Shown: positions 1 to 5,739, counted from the first letter of the stretch. The stretch: DNA of 11,048 bases from an uncultured Prevotella sp. (GCA_934229335.1 CAKQDQ010000080.1:1-11048); one strand, 5' to 3'. A program made the numbers and translations. Notes: generated by a model from the letters alone, not told the origin.

Positions 1-336
1 AACCGATAGTGAGATGATAGAAAAGAGATATGTCATCTCTCTTACCGGCATAGACTCCGTTCGGTAACGTATTATGCCGAAAATGGCAAATAGTCCGAGA
101 GCGAACCCAATTTTAAGCTTTACGCCTCCGAGCAGGAATATCAGGAAGAAGATACTGATACTGATGAGCATAAAGGTGAAATAATAGTCGCGGCGTCGGC
201 TTTTGGGGTAGTAGAGGCAGTGAATCATAATCCATACCACAACGGTATTGAAGGCGAAGCGCAATGCCATGTTAAGGAAATCCGAAACCTCTATTAGCGG
301 AGTGCCAAGCATCTCCATGTCTTCTAATTCTTCCAT
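1..336 (-). CDS. DUF4956 membrane protein, 3' end beyond the window
   Basis: Reading the minus strand from the ATG at 336 gives 112 codons without a stop, running off the left edge, so the C-terminus is missing. Hydrophobic segments lie at about residues 23-43 and 52-71. They are followed by a glycine-rich hydrophobic stretch GFALGLFAIFGIIRYRTES (77-95) and then PVREMTYLF, which I recognise as the conserved core of DUF4956. The family is a small multi-pass membrane protein of unestablished function, often encoded beside a VTC-type polyphosphate polymerase. Here it follows that gene in the same direction after 48 bp, so co-transcription is likely. A role in moving or anchoring the polymerase product is only inference. 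No Shine-Dalgarno precedes the start, which is normal for Bacteroidetes. In-frame ATGs at codons 7 and 9 are possible alternative starts. Confidence 0.85.
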   Translation of the reverse strand, partial: MEELEDMEMLGTPLIEVSDFLNMALRFAFNTVVVWIMIHCLYYPKSRRRDYYFTFMLISISIFFLIFLLGGVKLKIGFALGLFAIFGIIRYRTESMPVREMTYLFSIISLSV

Positions 337-384
337 AAGAATAAATATGAGTGATGTATAAATTATTAAAAGATAAAAACTTCT

Positions 385-1212
385 TTATGAACGTTCTATA
401 ATCTTGTTGATAGTACGCAGTCTTACTTTGAACTTGTGTAGCGGTAGTTCGCTGTTAGTCATAGCCGAACCTATGCAGTATTTGCTGAATCCGTTAGGCT
501 TAATGCGCAGTTGGTTCAGCAGGGCAGTGATAGGCGATGGCTCTAATCCGTCACGTTTCAGCTCAATGATAGCGATATTGTTAAGATTACATTCGTGTTG
601 TGTAGAAACATTCCTGAATTTCAGCATCGTGTCGATGGTTAGCCGCTCTGTCTTCGCTTTGTTCACCAGTGTAATACGCCTAAAGTCATTTTCAATGGCA
701 GGCATCAGGCGTTCAGGTTCATATTTTAGTTGCTGTGCAAGAAAGTCGAAGTATGCTTCTTCTTCATCGTCTTTTCTACAGAACCCACTTCTGTAAGGTC
801 CTGTAGGATCAAAATGTTGCATGGCGATACGTTTCTTCTTAGTACGTCCGTGATTATCCTTCGTCTTCACTTCAAGAAAGTTCAGATTAGAATTAACGTA
901 TGAACGTATGCGCACCTTTTGTCGTCCCGTATGTCCATGCGAGTGTTCTTGGTACATATCAAAGCTCTCCGTATCAAAATACAGAGTGTAGTAGGGAATG
1001 TTACGCACCCCCTTCACTTCTTGTATACGGTATTCCTGTTGCGCCAGAGCAAGCAAGTCACACAGTCTGTTGATGGTAGTGACAAACTTTGTGTCAGTCC
1101 TATTCATCAGTCTGATGCCACTCATCTCGTCTAACGTAATGGGAGCAAAATCGTTTAGTAATTCTTGCATTGTCAAGGTCAGTATCTTTTGTGTCGTATA
1201 TTGTATACCCAT
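385..1212 (-). CDS. VTC-domain polyphosphate polymerase family protein
   Basis: The 275-residue protein matches the catalytic tunnel domain of VTC4, which makes polyphosphate from ATP. Visible family features are RTDTK (38-42) with a conserved Lys, KVRIRSY (99-105) with the paired arginines, FLEVKTK (112-118), ENDFRRI (174-180), ERLTID (189-194), IIELKRD (215-221) with the metal-binding Glu, and FSKYCIG (242-248) with the late Lys. None of the expected charged tunnel positions appears lost, so an active enzyme is likely. There is no signal peptide or membrane segment, so it should be cytoplasmic, perhaps held at the membrane by the DUF4956 protein encoded 48 bp downstream. The start may be Met15 (position 1170) rather than Met1, because the recognisable family homology begins near MQELLNDF. 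Expression probably starts at the promoter at 1341-1371. The substrate is inferred from the family, not shown. Confidence 0.88.
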   Translation of the reverse strand: MGIQYTTQKILTLTMQELLNDFAPITLDEMSGIRLMNRTDTKFVTTINRLCDLLALAQQEYRIQEVKGVRNIPYYTLYFDTESFDMYQEHSHGHTGRQKVRIRSYVNSNLNFLEVKTKDNHGRTKKKRIAMQHFDPTGPYRSGFCRKDDEEEAYFDFLAQQLKYEPERLMPAIENDFRRITLVNKAKTERLTIDTMLKFRNVSTQHECNLNNIAIIELKRDGLEPSPITALLNQLRIKPNGFSKYCIGSAMTNSELPLHKFKVRLRTINKIIERS

Positions 1213-1221
1213 AAGCTGTTA

Positions 1222-1229
1222 CAAAGTTA
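1222..1229 (-). promoter_or_regulatory. Isolated -7 box close to the polymerase start
   Basis: The minus strand reads TAACTTTG here, a perfect TAnnTTTG box, but there is no TTG at the usual 19-21 bp upstream. A transcript from it would begin only a few bases before Met1, or leave a leader of about 45 nt before Met15. It is probably weaker than the promoter further upstream, or a chance match. Confidence 0.25.
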
Positions 1230-1340
1230 TTACAATTTTAGTGTAAGTACGCATTTATTGTCTATATTTTTAGTTTTTTAACAATATCTACGATGATTTT
1301 GCGGTAGTTACTGGCAGGTTTAGTGCCATATTACCGTTTG

Positions 1341-1371
1341 CAAAGTTAAGCGAAACATGTACATTGTGCAA
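1341..1371 (-). promoter_or_regulatory. Bacteroidetes promoter for polymerase/DUF4956 genes
   Basis: On the minus strand a TTG (1371-1369) is followed after exactly 20 bp by TAACTTTG (1348-1341), matching the Bacteroidetes primary sigma consensus of TTG, 19-21 bp, TAnnTTTG. Transcription would begin near 1335, leaving a leader of about 120 nt before the polymerase start at 1212. Confidence 0.75.
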
Positions 1372-1453
1372 TTTTTTTCAATAAACAGCCCGTTTATATC
1401 TATTATCCTCGCATCGTAAGATCATTAAGTGTGCTGCTCTACTAAATTTACCC

Positions 1454-1489
1454 TATACTACACGTGAGTAATAAGCTCATAGTGGTATA
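1454..1489. repeat. Imperfect nested inverted repeat
   Basis: TATACTAC (1454-1461) pairs with GTGGTATA (1482-1489) with one G-T wobble, and inside it TGAG (1465-1468) pairs with CTCA (1476-1479). It lies between the two divergent promoters at 1341-1371 and 1593-1622. There is no T-tract, so it does not look like a terminator. A regulatory role is possible but unsupported. Confidence 0.35.
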
Positions 1490-1540
1490 TAAATAATTGC
1501 GATTGTAATAGGTGGAAATATCTTAATTATTGCTATTTGG

Positions 1541-1554
1541 TTGATATATATCAA
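1541..1554. repeat. Perfect 14-bp palindrome upstream of tRNA promoter
   Basis: TTGATATATATCAA is its own reverse complement. Outside it, CTTAATT (1522-1528) and AATTAAG (1553-1559) form a further overlapping inverted repeat. It ends 38 bp before the TTG of the tRNA promoter, so it could bind a dimeric regulator, but palindromes arise easily in AT-rich sequence. Confidence 0.4.
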
Positions 1555-1592
1555 TTAAGTGATGGTAAAACGAAAAATATATTATAAAAGTT

Positions 1593-1622
1593 TTGCAGTG
1601 TAGTAAAAAGTCCGTACCTTTG
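1593..1622 (+). promoter_or_regulatory. Promoter of initiator tRNA-Met
   Basis: TTG (1593-1595, within TTTTG) is followed after 19 bp by TACCTTTG (1615-1622), a full match to the Bacteroidetes promoter consensus. Transcription would start near 1628, about 18 nt before the mature tRNA. Confidence 0.85.
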
Positions 1623-1645
1623 CACTCGCAAAAACGAAATAACAT

Positions 1646-1718
1646 CGCGGAGTGGAGCAGTTGGTAGCTCGCCAGGCTCATAACCTGGAGGTCGTTCGTT
1701 CGAGTCGAGCCTCCGCAA
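1646..1718 (+). tRNA. Initiator tRNA-Met (fMet), anticodon CAT
   Basis: The 73-nt sequence folds into a full cloverleaf with CAT anticodon in the loop CTCATAA. The acceptor arm CGCGGAG pairs with CTCCGC, leaving an unpaired C1/A72. The D stem contains the A11-T24 purine-pyrimidine pair. Both are hallmarks of the initiator rather than the elongator tRNA, because the C1/A72 mismatch allows formylation. The anticodon stem has G30-C40 and G31-C39, but position 29-41 is A-T instead of the G-C of the usual three GC pairs. The 3' CCA is not encoded (CT follows A73), so it must be added after transcription. The gene stands alone, with its own promoter and a terminator directly behind it. Confidence 0.95.
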
Positions 1719-1726
1719 CTAACAAA

Positions 1727-1760
1727 AAGAGACCGAAGTTCTGATGAGCTTCGGTCTTTT
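1727..1760 (+). terminator. Intrinsic terminator after tRNA-Met
   Basis: AGACCGAAG (1730-1738) pairs perfectly with CTTCGGTCT (1749-1757) around a 10-nt loop. It is flanked by an A-run on the left and TTTT, then GCGTTTT, on the right. The pairing can extend into these runs. It lies 11 nt behind the tRNA 3' end. Confidence 0.9.
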
Positions 1761-1800
1761 GCGTTTTATGAAGTTTATGTAAGGGTGATAGAAAATAAAG

Positions 1801-1853
1801 GGCAATGTAGTTTAATGGCGGTTGCGTCAACCATTAAGCTCCATTGCCTTTTA
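1801..1853 (+). terminator. Long imperfect hairpin followed by T-tract
   Basis: GGCAATG (1801-1807) pairs with CATTGCC (1842-1848). After a small mismatch the inner arms TTAATGG (1812-1818) and CCATTAA (1831-1837) pair, giving about 17-18 bp in a 48-bp structure. TTTT follows on the plus strand and CTTTATTTTC on the minus, so it could stop transcription in either direction. No gene directly needs it, since the tRNA already has a terminator at 1727-1760. It may be a backup terminator or part of the repetitive intergenic sequence that continues to about 2040. Confidence 0.5.
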
Positions 1854-1907
1854 TGTATATTGGTGTATGGTAACAGTCTACCTGCTATGAGATGAGGCAG
1901 CGCATTT

Positions 1908-2017
1908 ATTGTGGCGCATTACAATCACTATGCTTTCGTGTTATGAAAGCTATCCTTTCGCAATGCAATCTCTATGCAATCGCGTTGTTATCTCAATGCT
2001 TTCGTAATGTGCAGTGT
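1908..2017. repeat. Degenerate tandem repeat, 22-bp period, five units
   Basis: Units begin at 1908, 1930, 1952, 1974 and 1996, each exactly 22 bp apart. Four of the five begin with ATGCTTTCG or a close variant. The units at 1930 and 1996 share their first 10 bases exactly. A1, T2, C8, G9 and T13 are the same in all five. Other columns drift, with pairwise identity around 55-65 percent. A sixth, poorly preserved unit may start at 2018. The period is not a multiple of three and no convincing ORF runs through it, so it is not a coding repeat. It is probably a decayed intergenic repeat family or a clustered protein-binding region. Confidence 0.65.
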
Positions 2018-2118
2018 ATTACGTGACAATTACAACTGTTCATGATTTTATAAAGTGGTGGTAAATATTGGTCCTGTGATGCGCAAGTAGTGTTGTGATT
2101 ATAAAATGCAGTTATAAT

Positions 2119-2149
2119 TTGTGGGAATACTTTTTATTGCTTACCTTTG
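2119..2149 (+). promoter_or_regulatory. Promoter reading toward the alkD-like gene
   Basis: TTG (2119-2121, within TTTG) is followed after 20 bp by TACCTTTG (2142-2149), a full consensus match. The start point would be near 2155. The next gene begins at 2418, so the leader would be about 260 nt, of which about 200 nt is the terminal-repeat element at 2193-2392. Confidence 0.75.
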
Positions 2150-2165
2150 TAGGAAATAAGTATTC
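2125..2165. promoter_or_regulatory. Operator-like inverted repeat around the -7 box
   Basis: GAATACTT (2125-2132) and its exact reverse complement AAGTATTC (2158-2165) flank the TACCTTTG box and the expected start site. A partial third half-site, AAAAGTATT (2166-2174), follows directly. TTCAAAA (2163-2169) can also pair with TTTTGAA (2183-2189), so the start of the leader could form a small hairpin. Regulator binding is an inference from position and symmetry only. Confidence 0.4.
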
Positions 2166-2192
2166 AAAAGTATTTTTTACTATTTTGAACGC

Positions 2193-2392
2193 TTAGTGAC
2201 GGTAAAAAAATAACTTAGTACAATTTAACGAGAAAAATAATATCTAAGAAAAAGTTGTCTTGCCATATCTTTTTGGATATTTTGGAGCCATTCATCAGTC
2301 ACAATGCTCGCATTGCTCCATCTTCATGTCTCCAAACTATCTCAAAAATCTATGACATAAATTATACCAATTTATTTTTTCACCGTCACTTA
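2193..2392. mobile_element. MITE-like element, complete copy 1
   Basis: The two ends are inverted repeats. The left end (2193-2214) and the reverse complement of the right end (2371-2392) agree at 19 of 22 positions, sharing AGTGACGGT, an A-run and TAA. TTA stands just outside the GTGACGG motif on both sides (2193-2195 and 2390-2392) and may be a 3-bp target duplication. The interior is AT-rich, has no significant ORF, and holds a core with the palindrome CAATGC-TC-GCATTG (2302-2315), enclosed by TTTGGAG (2281-2287) and CTCCAAA (2330-2336). A related copy starts at 10911. No transposase is present, so if mobile it would depend on one elsewhere. It lies between the promoter at 2119-2149 and the alkD-like start and would be transcribed in that leader. 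Confidence 0.75.
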
Positions 2393-2417
2393 CTTATAAA
2401 TAATATTACGACAGCTA

Positions 2418-3176
2418 ATGAATAAAATTACAACTGCCAACGAGATAATGGAATTAATGCTGTCCATGCGCAATGAGGAACAAGCACGCACCCTTATGCG
2501 GTTCTTTAAGACAGGTAAGGGGCAGTATGGAGAGGGCGACAGGTTCTTAGGACTGAAGGTACCGCAAACACGTGCCGTTGTGCGTGAGGCGAGACATCGT
2601 GTGCCGTTGTGTGAGATAGAAAAACTGGTATATTCAGAATGGCACGAGGTGAGGCTTTGCGGTTTCCTAATCCTTGTGGATGAGATGAAGGCTGTGACGC
2701 CAACGGCACGTAAGGCAGGTGATGCCGTGCGCCGACGTGAGCTAAAAGACTTCTATCTTCGTCATGCGCGCCAAGTCAACAACTGGGACTTGGTGGATCT
2801 GACGTGCCAATATATACTGGGCTTTTGGTTGCTATGTCCTGACGAGAGTGGGCAAGTGCCGCCACGTGACATACTGTATCAGCTTGTGAAGAGTGACAAT
2901 CTGTGGGAACAGCGCATAGCTATTGTGTCAACATTGGCGTTGATACGCAATGGAGAGTTTAGCGATACTATGCGGCTGTCCACAATATTGCTCTCTCACA
3001 GGCACGACTTGATACATAAGGCTGTAGGCTGGATGCTGAGAGAGATAGGTAAGCGTGACATGGAGACGCTGCGCCATTACCTCGAACAGCGTGTTCACGA
3101 TATGCCACGCACAACGTTACGTTACGCCATAGAGCGTATGGGAGCTGCTGAACGGATGTACTGGATGAAACAGTAA
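2418..3176 (+). CDS. alkD: AlkD-like DNA alkylation repair protein
   Basis: The 252-residue protein belongs to the HEAT-like-repeat DNA glycosylases, which remove positively charged alkylated purines such as 7-methylguanine without flipping the base. The N-terminal signature RFFKTGKGQYGEGDRFLG (28-45) and the residues corresponding to the AlkD active cleft are present: Trp123 and Asp127 in NNWDLVD, Arg166 in WEQRIAIV, and Trp205 in HKAVGWMLREIGK. Length and content are normal for the family, so it should be active in the cytoplasm. It is a single gene reading toward the ABC-F gene, whose stop codon lies 22 bp away on the other strand with no clear terminator between. No Shine-Dalgarno is visible. 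The start at 2418 is only 25 bp from the end of the terminal-repeat element, and Met11 (2448) is an alternative start. Confidence 0.93.
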   Translation: MNKITTANEIMELMLSMRNEEQARTLMRFFKTGKGQYGEGDRFLGLKVPQTRAVVREARHRVPLCEIEKLVYSEWHEVRLCGFLILVDEMKAVTPTARKAGDAVRRRELKDFYLRHARQVNNWDLVDLTCQYILGFWLLCPDESGQVPPRDILYQLVKSDNLWEQRIAIVSTLALIRNGEFSDTMRLSTILLSHRHDLIHKAVGWMLREIGKRDMETLRHYLEQRVHDMPRTTLRYAIERMGAAERMYWMKQ

Positions 3177-3198
3177 TGCTACAACACTGAGGTAGTGA

Positions 3199-5022
3199 TT
3201 ATCCCTCTATCTCAGATAATTCAAGCCATCGCATTTCCTTCTCGTCCAGTTCGTCGTTAAGGGTAGGGAGTCTCTTGCTGAGTTCTGTTATCTTCTCTAC
3301 ACTGATAGTGCCAGAGCTTAGCTCCTGTTCTATCTGTTGCTTCTCCTCAGTAAGAGCAGCTATATCTTTCTCTAATTGCTGAAACTCCAAGCGTTCTTTG
3401 TATGTCATGCGCCTACGAGTGTCGTTGCGATAAGCCGCAGCCTTGCTATTGCCCACGCTGTTGGTAGCGCGTTTTTGTTGTGCGTTGCGTTCTGCCTCTT
3501 GCTTAGACTGTAGTTTGCTCCACTGGCGATACTGAGTGTAGTTGCCAGGGAAGTCCTTTATCTCGCCCTCACCTTTGAAAACAAGGAGGTGGTCAACAAC
3601 TTTGTCCATGAAATAGCGGTCGTGGCTGACTACGATAACGCAGCCGGGGAAGTCTTGCAGGTATTCTTCCAATATCTGTAGCGTCTTGATGTCAAGGTCG
3701 TTAGTAGGCTCGTCGAGAACAAGGAAGTTGGGGTTGCGCATGAGAATGGTGCATAGGTACAGCTTACGCTTTTCTCCTCCTGACAGCTTATATACGTAGT
3801 TGTACTGTTGGTCAGGAGTAAAGAGAAAGTGCTGCAGGAACTGTGACGCGCTGTAATGGCGTCCACCGCCAAGGTCTATGTACTCAGCGATGTCGCGTAC
3901 TACGTCTATCACCTTCTGTTGTTCGTCAAATTGCAGACCTTCTTGTGAGAAGTAACCAAACTTCACGGTCTCGCCAATATCGAATTTGCCAGAGTCGGGC
4001 TGCACCAAACCAAGCAGTAGCTTTATGAACGTAGACTTACCAGCTCCGTTGTTGCCCACGATGCCCATCTTTTCGTAACGTGCGAAGTTGTAATAAAAGT
4101 CTTTCAGTATTACCTTGCCACTGCCATTGCTACCGTCACGTGGAGGAAATGTCTTAGAAACGTATTGACATTCAAAAATCTTTGAGCCTATATATATGTT
4201 TGATGACTTCAAACGTACCTGGCGTTCTTCTATTCTTTGTTTCGCGACCTTTTCCAGTTCGTAGAATGCTTCCTCACGATAGCGAGCCTTATGACCGCGT
4301 GCTTGTGGCTGTCGGCGCATCCATTCCAGTTCGCGGCGGTACAGATTGTTTGCGTGTTGGATATTGGCTATGGTAGCGTCAATGCGTTGTTGTCTCTTTT
4401 CTAAATAGAAAGAGTAAGATCCACGGTATGAATACATAGTCTTATTGTCAAGCTCTAAGATTACGGAACATACGTTGTCGAGAAAGAAGCGGTCGTGCGT
4501 AACCATTAATAGGCTTTTGTTGCCACGCTGTAAGAAACCCTCCAGCCATTCTACCATTTCAAGGTCGAGATGGTTTGTTGGCTCGTCAAGAATGAAAAGG
4601 TCAGGATTTTCTATCAGGACTTGTGCCAATGCCACTCGTTTCTGTTGTCCTCCGCTGAGCTGTGATATAGGTTGCTCCATATCGGTAATGCGTAGTTGCG
4701 TCAGAATTTGTTTCGCTTTCTGACGTACTTCTTCTACATTCTCCATGCCATGAAAGCATGCTTCGAGCACAGTGGCTCCTTCTGGGAACCTTGGTTCTTG
4801 TCGAAGGTAGCCTACCTTAATGTCATTGCGGTAGATAATCTTACCAGCATCAACAGGTTCGTCGCCTGTAAGCATTGACAATAGGGTAGATTTGCCTGTG
4901 CCATTCTGTGCTATCAGACCGACACGTTGCCCTTCTGCTATGGAGAAGGAGATGTCATTGAAGAGTATTCGCTCGCCAAAGCGTTTTGAAACAGACTGTA
5001 CGTCGAGTAGTGGTGTAGGCAT
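3199..5022 (-). CDS. ABC-F family ATPase, Uup-like
   Basis: The 607-residue protein has two ABC ATPase domains and no membrane segments, so it is a ribosome-associated ABC-F protein and not a transporter. Domain 1 has Walker A AQNGTGKST (38-46), signature LSGGQ (122-126), Walker B LFILDEPTNHLD (142-153) and switch His176. Domain 2 has GNNGAGKST (323-331), LSGGE (413-417), FLVLDEPTNDLD (433-444) and His467. A charged, helical linker lies at about 195-270. The C-terminal extension (about 540-600) looks like an antiparallel coiled coil, as in Uup. Members act at the ribosomal E site on stalled or assembling ribosomes, and Uup is also linked to DNA transactions. The first Walker A glycine is Ala38, but the P-loop Gly, Lys and Ser remain. 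It starts 15 bp after yihA ends, so the two are probably co-transcribed. A resistance-type ABC-F is less likely given the coiled coil. Confidence 0.93.
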   Translation of the reverse strand: MPTPLLDVQSVSKRFGERILFNDISFSIAEGQRVGLIAQNGTGKSTLLSMLTGDEPVDAGKIIYRNDIKVGYLRQEPRFPEGATVLEACFHGMENVEEVRQKAKQILTQLRITDMEQPISQLSGGQQKRVALAQVLIENPDLFILDEPTNHLDLEMVEWLEGFLQRGNKSLLMVTHDRFFLDNVCSVILELDNKTMYSYRGSYSFYLEKRQQRIDATIANIQHANNLYRRELEWMRRQPQARGHKARYREEAFYELEKVAKQRIEERQVRLKSSNIYIGSKIFECQYVSKTFPPRDGSNGSGKVILKDFYYNFARYEKMGIVGNNGAGKSTFIKLLLGLVQPDSGKFDIGETVKFGYFSQEGLQFDEQQKVIDVVRDIAEYIDLGGGRHYSASQFLQHFLFTPDQQYNYVYKLSGGEKRKLYLCTILMRNPNFLVLDEPTNDLDIKTLQILEEYLQDFPGCVIVVSHDRYFMDKVVDHLLVFKGEGEIKDFPGNYTQYRQWSKLQSKQEAERNAQQKRATNSVGNSKAAAYRNDTRRRMTYKERLEFQQLEKDIAALTEEKQQIEQELSSGTISVEKITELSKRLPTLNDELDEKEMRWLELSEIEG

Positions 5023-5037
5023 TTGAAGATGGTTTAA

Positions 5038-5625
5038 TTACAATATTGATTCTATATAGTCAAGCAGTTCGTCTCTGCCAAGGCGTTTCTCAGAACTCGT
5101 TATGAAGTGAGGCGGTAGCTCTTCCCATGTGTCAAGCAGTGAGTTAAGGTATTTTTCAGCGTTCATACGTGCCTTGACAGGACCGAGCTTGTCTGCCTTC
5201 GTGAATACGATAGAGAAGGGAACACCGTTCTCTCCTAACCATTGCATGAAGTCAAGGTCTATCTTCTGTGGGTCGTGACGAACGTCAATGAGCAGAAATA
5301 CATTGACGAGTTGTTCGCGCTTGAGAATGTATGACGAAATCATCTTGTTGATATCCTCTTGCACTTTCTTTGAACGCTTGGCAAAACCATAGCCTGGCAG
5401 GTCTACTATATACCAGGCATCGTTAATATTAAAGTGATTTATGAGCAACGTCTTGCCAGGAGTAGCACTGGTCTTTGCTAATGCTTTGCGTCCGGTAAGC
5501 ATATTTATCAGGCTTGACTTGCCAACGTTACTGCGCCCTATAAATGCAAACTCCGCCTTGGTGTCGTTAGGACACTGCGACAGTTTGGCTGAGCTTATAG
5601 TAAATTCCGCTTTCTTTATTTCCAT
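5038..5625 (-). CDS. yihA: Ribosome biogenesis GTP-binding protein YihA/YsxC/EngB
   Basis: The 195-residue protein is a complete TRAFAC-class GTPase needed for a late step of 50S subunit assembly. All G motifs are visible: G1 GRSNVGKSS (30-38), G2 around Thr55 in TPGKT, G3 DLPGYG (75-80), G4 TKAD (142-145) and G5 SSE (177-179). FAKRSKKVQ after G3 is the usual family sequence. It is cytoplasmic and lies directly before the ABC-F gene, another ribosome-linked protein, so the pair makes functional sense. The start at 5625 fits the family, whose N-terminus has the form [12 protein letters not shown]. No clear TAnnTTTG promoter is visible in the 233 bp upstream. This region instead holds the AGGAGG, short ORF and inverted repeat described separately. 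Confidence 0.96.
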   Translation of the reverse strand: MEIKKAEFTISSAKLSQCPNDTKAEFAFIGRSNVGKSSLINMLTGRKALAKTSATPGKTLLINHFNINDAWYIVDLPGYGFAKRSKKVQEDINKMISSYILKREQLVNVFLLIDVRHDPQKIDLDFMQWLGENGVPFSIVFTKADKLGPVKARMNAEKYLNSLLDTWEELPPHFITSSEKRLGRDELLDYIESIL

Positions 5626-5654
5626 GATGAATATGTAAAGAAATCCCCACTCAT
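5616..5654 (-). CDS. Possible 12-codon leader ORF overlapping yihA start
   Basis: The minus strand reads ATG (5654-5652), then 11 codons giving [12 protein letters not shown], and TAA (5618-5616). The ATG of yihA lies at 5625-5623, inside this ORF in another frame and 5 nt before its stop. That arrangement is typical of translational coupling. AGGAGG lies seven bases upstream. Nothing shows the peptide matters in itself, and the overlap may be chance. It is listed because the ribosome-binding site is far better than at any other gene here. Confidence 0.35.
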   Translation of the reverse strand: MSGDFFTYSSWK

Positions 5655-5715
5655 TAGTTTTCCTCCTAAGAAAAGAAGGCGAACATTGCGTAATGCTATC
5701 GAGATAAGAGTGGGG
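5645..5715 (-). promoter_or_regulatory. Inverted repeat in yihA leader covering short-ORF start
   Basis: On the minus strand CCCCACTC (5715-5708) is the exact complement of GAGTGGGG (5652-5645), with 55 nt between them. The right arm begins with the G of the short ORF's ATG, so pairing would bury the beginning of that ORF and leave AGGAGG in the loop. This could be a leader switch, but no ligand or alternative fold is evident. Confidence 0.35.
5662..5667 (-). promoter_or_regulatory. Perfect Shine-Dalgarno AGGAGG
   Basis: The minus strand reads AGGAGG, then seven bases (AAAACTA), then ATG at 5654, which is ideal spacing. Bacteroidetes genes mostly lack this motif because the ribosome hides the anti-Shine-Dalgarno, so its presence in the yihA leader stands out. 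Confidence 0.45.
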
Positions 5716-5739
5716 GATGATGATTATAATAAGTGTATA

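Noticed and set aside
404..1246. Plus-strand open frames opposite the polymerase gene
   Set aside because: They are antisense shadows: their translations are low-complexity Ser/Leu/Arg/Val-rich and the minus-strand protein has clear family motifs. The same applies to the other long antisense frames over yihA, recN and the ABC-F gene.
1908..2017. Tandem repeat as a CRISPR array
   Set aside because: The units lie back to back at 22 bp with no distinct spacers, are poorly conserved, and no cas gene is present.
1943..2026. Short plus-strand ORF of 27 codons through the tandem repeat
   Set aside because: It lies in degenerate repeat sequence of non-triplet period, has no promoter of its own or recognisable protein pattern, and is easily explained by chance.
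2255..2280. Promoter inside the element (TTG, 19 bp, ATATTTTG)
   Set aside because: The -7 box has a mismatch at its first base, T-runs make such matches common, and copy 2 does not preserve it.
3177..3198. A bidirectional terminator between the converging alkD-like and ABC-F genes
   Set aside because: The 22-bp gap holds only a 4-bp pairing (CACT with AGTG) and no T-run, so no terminator can be supported.
4885..4911. Ala38 at the first position of the ABC-F Walker A motif as a sign of a dead ATPase site
   Set aside because: The Gly-x-Gly-Lys-Ser part that binds phosphate, the signature, Walker B and switch His are all intact, and this first position tolerates Ala in related Bacteroidetes proteins.
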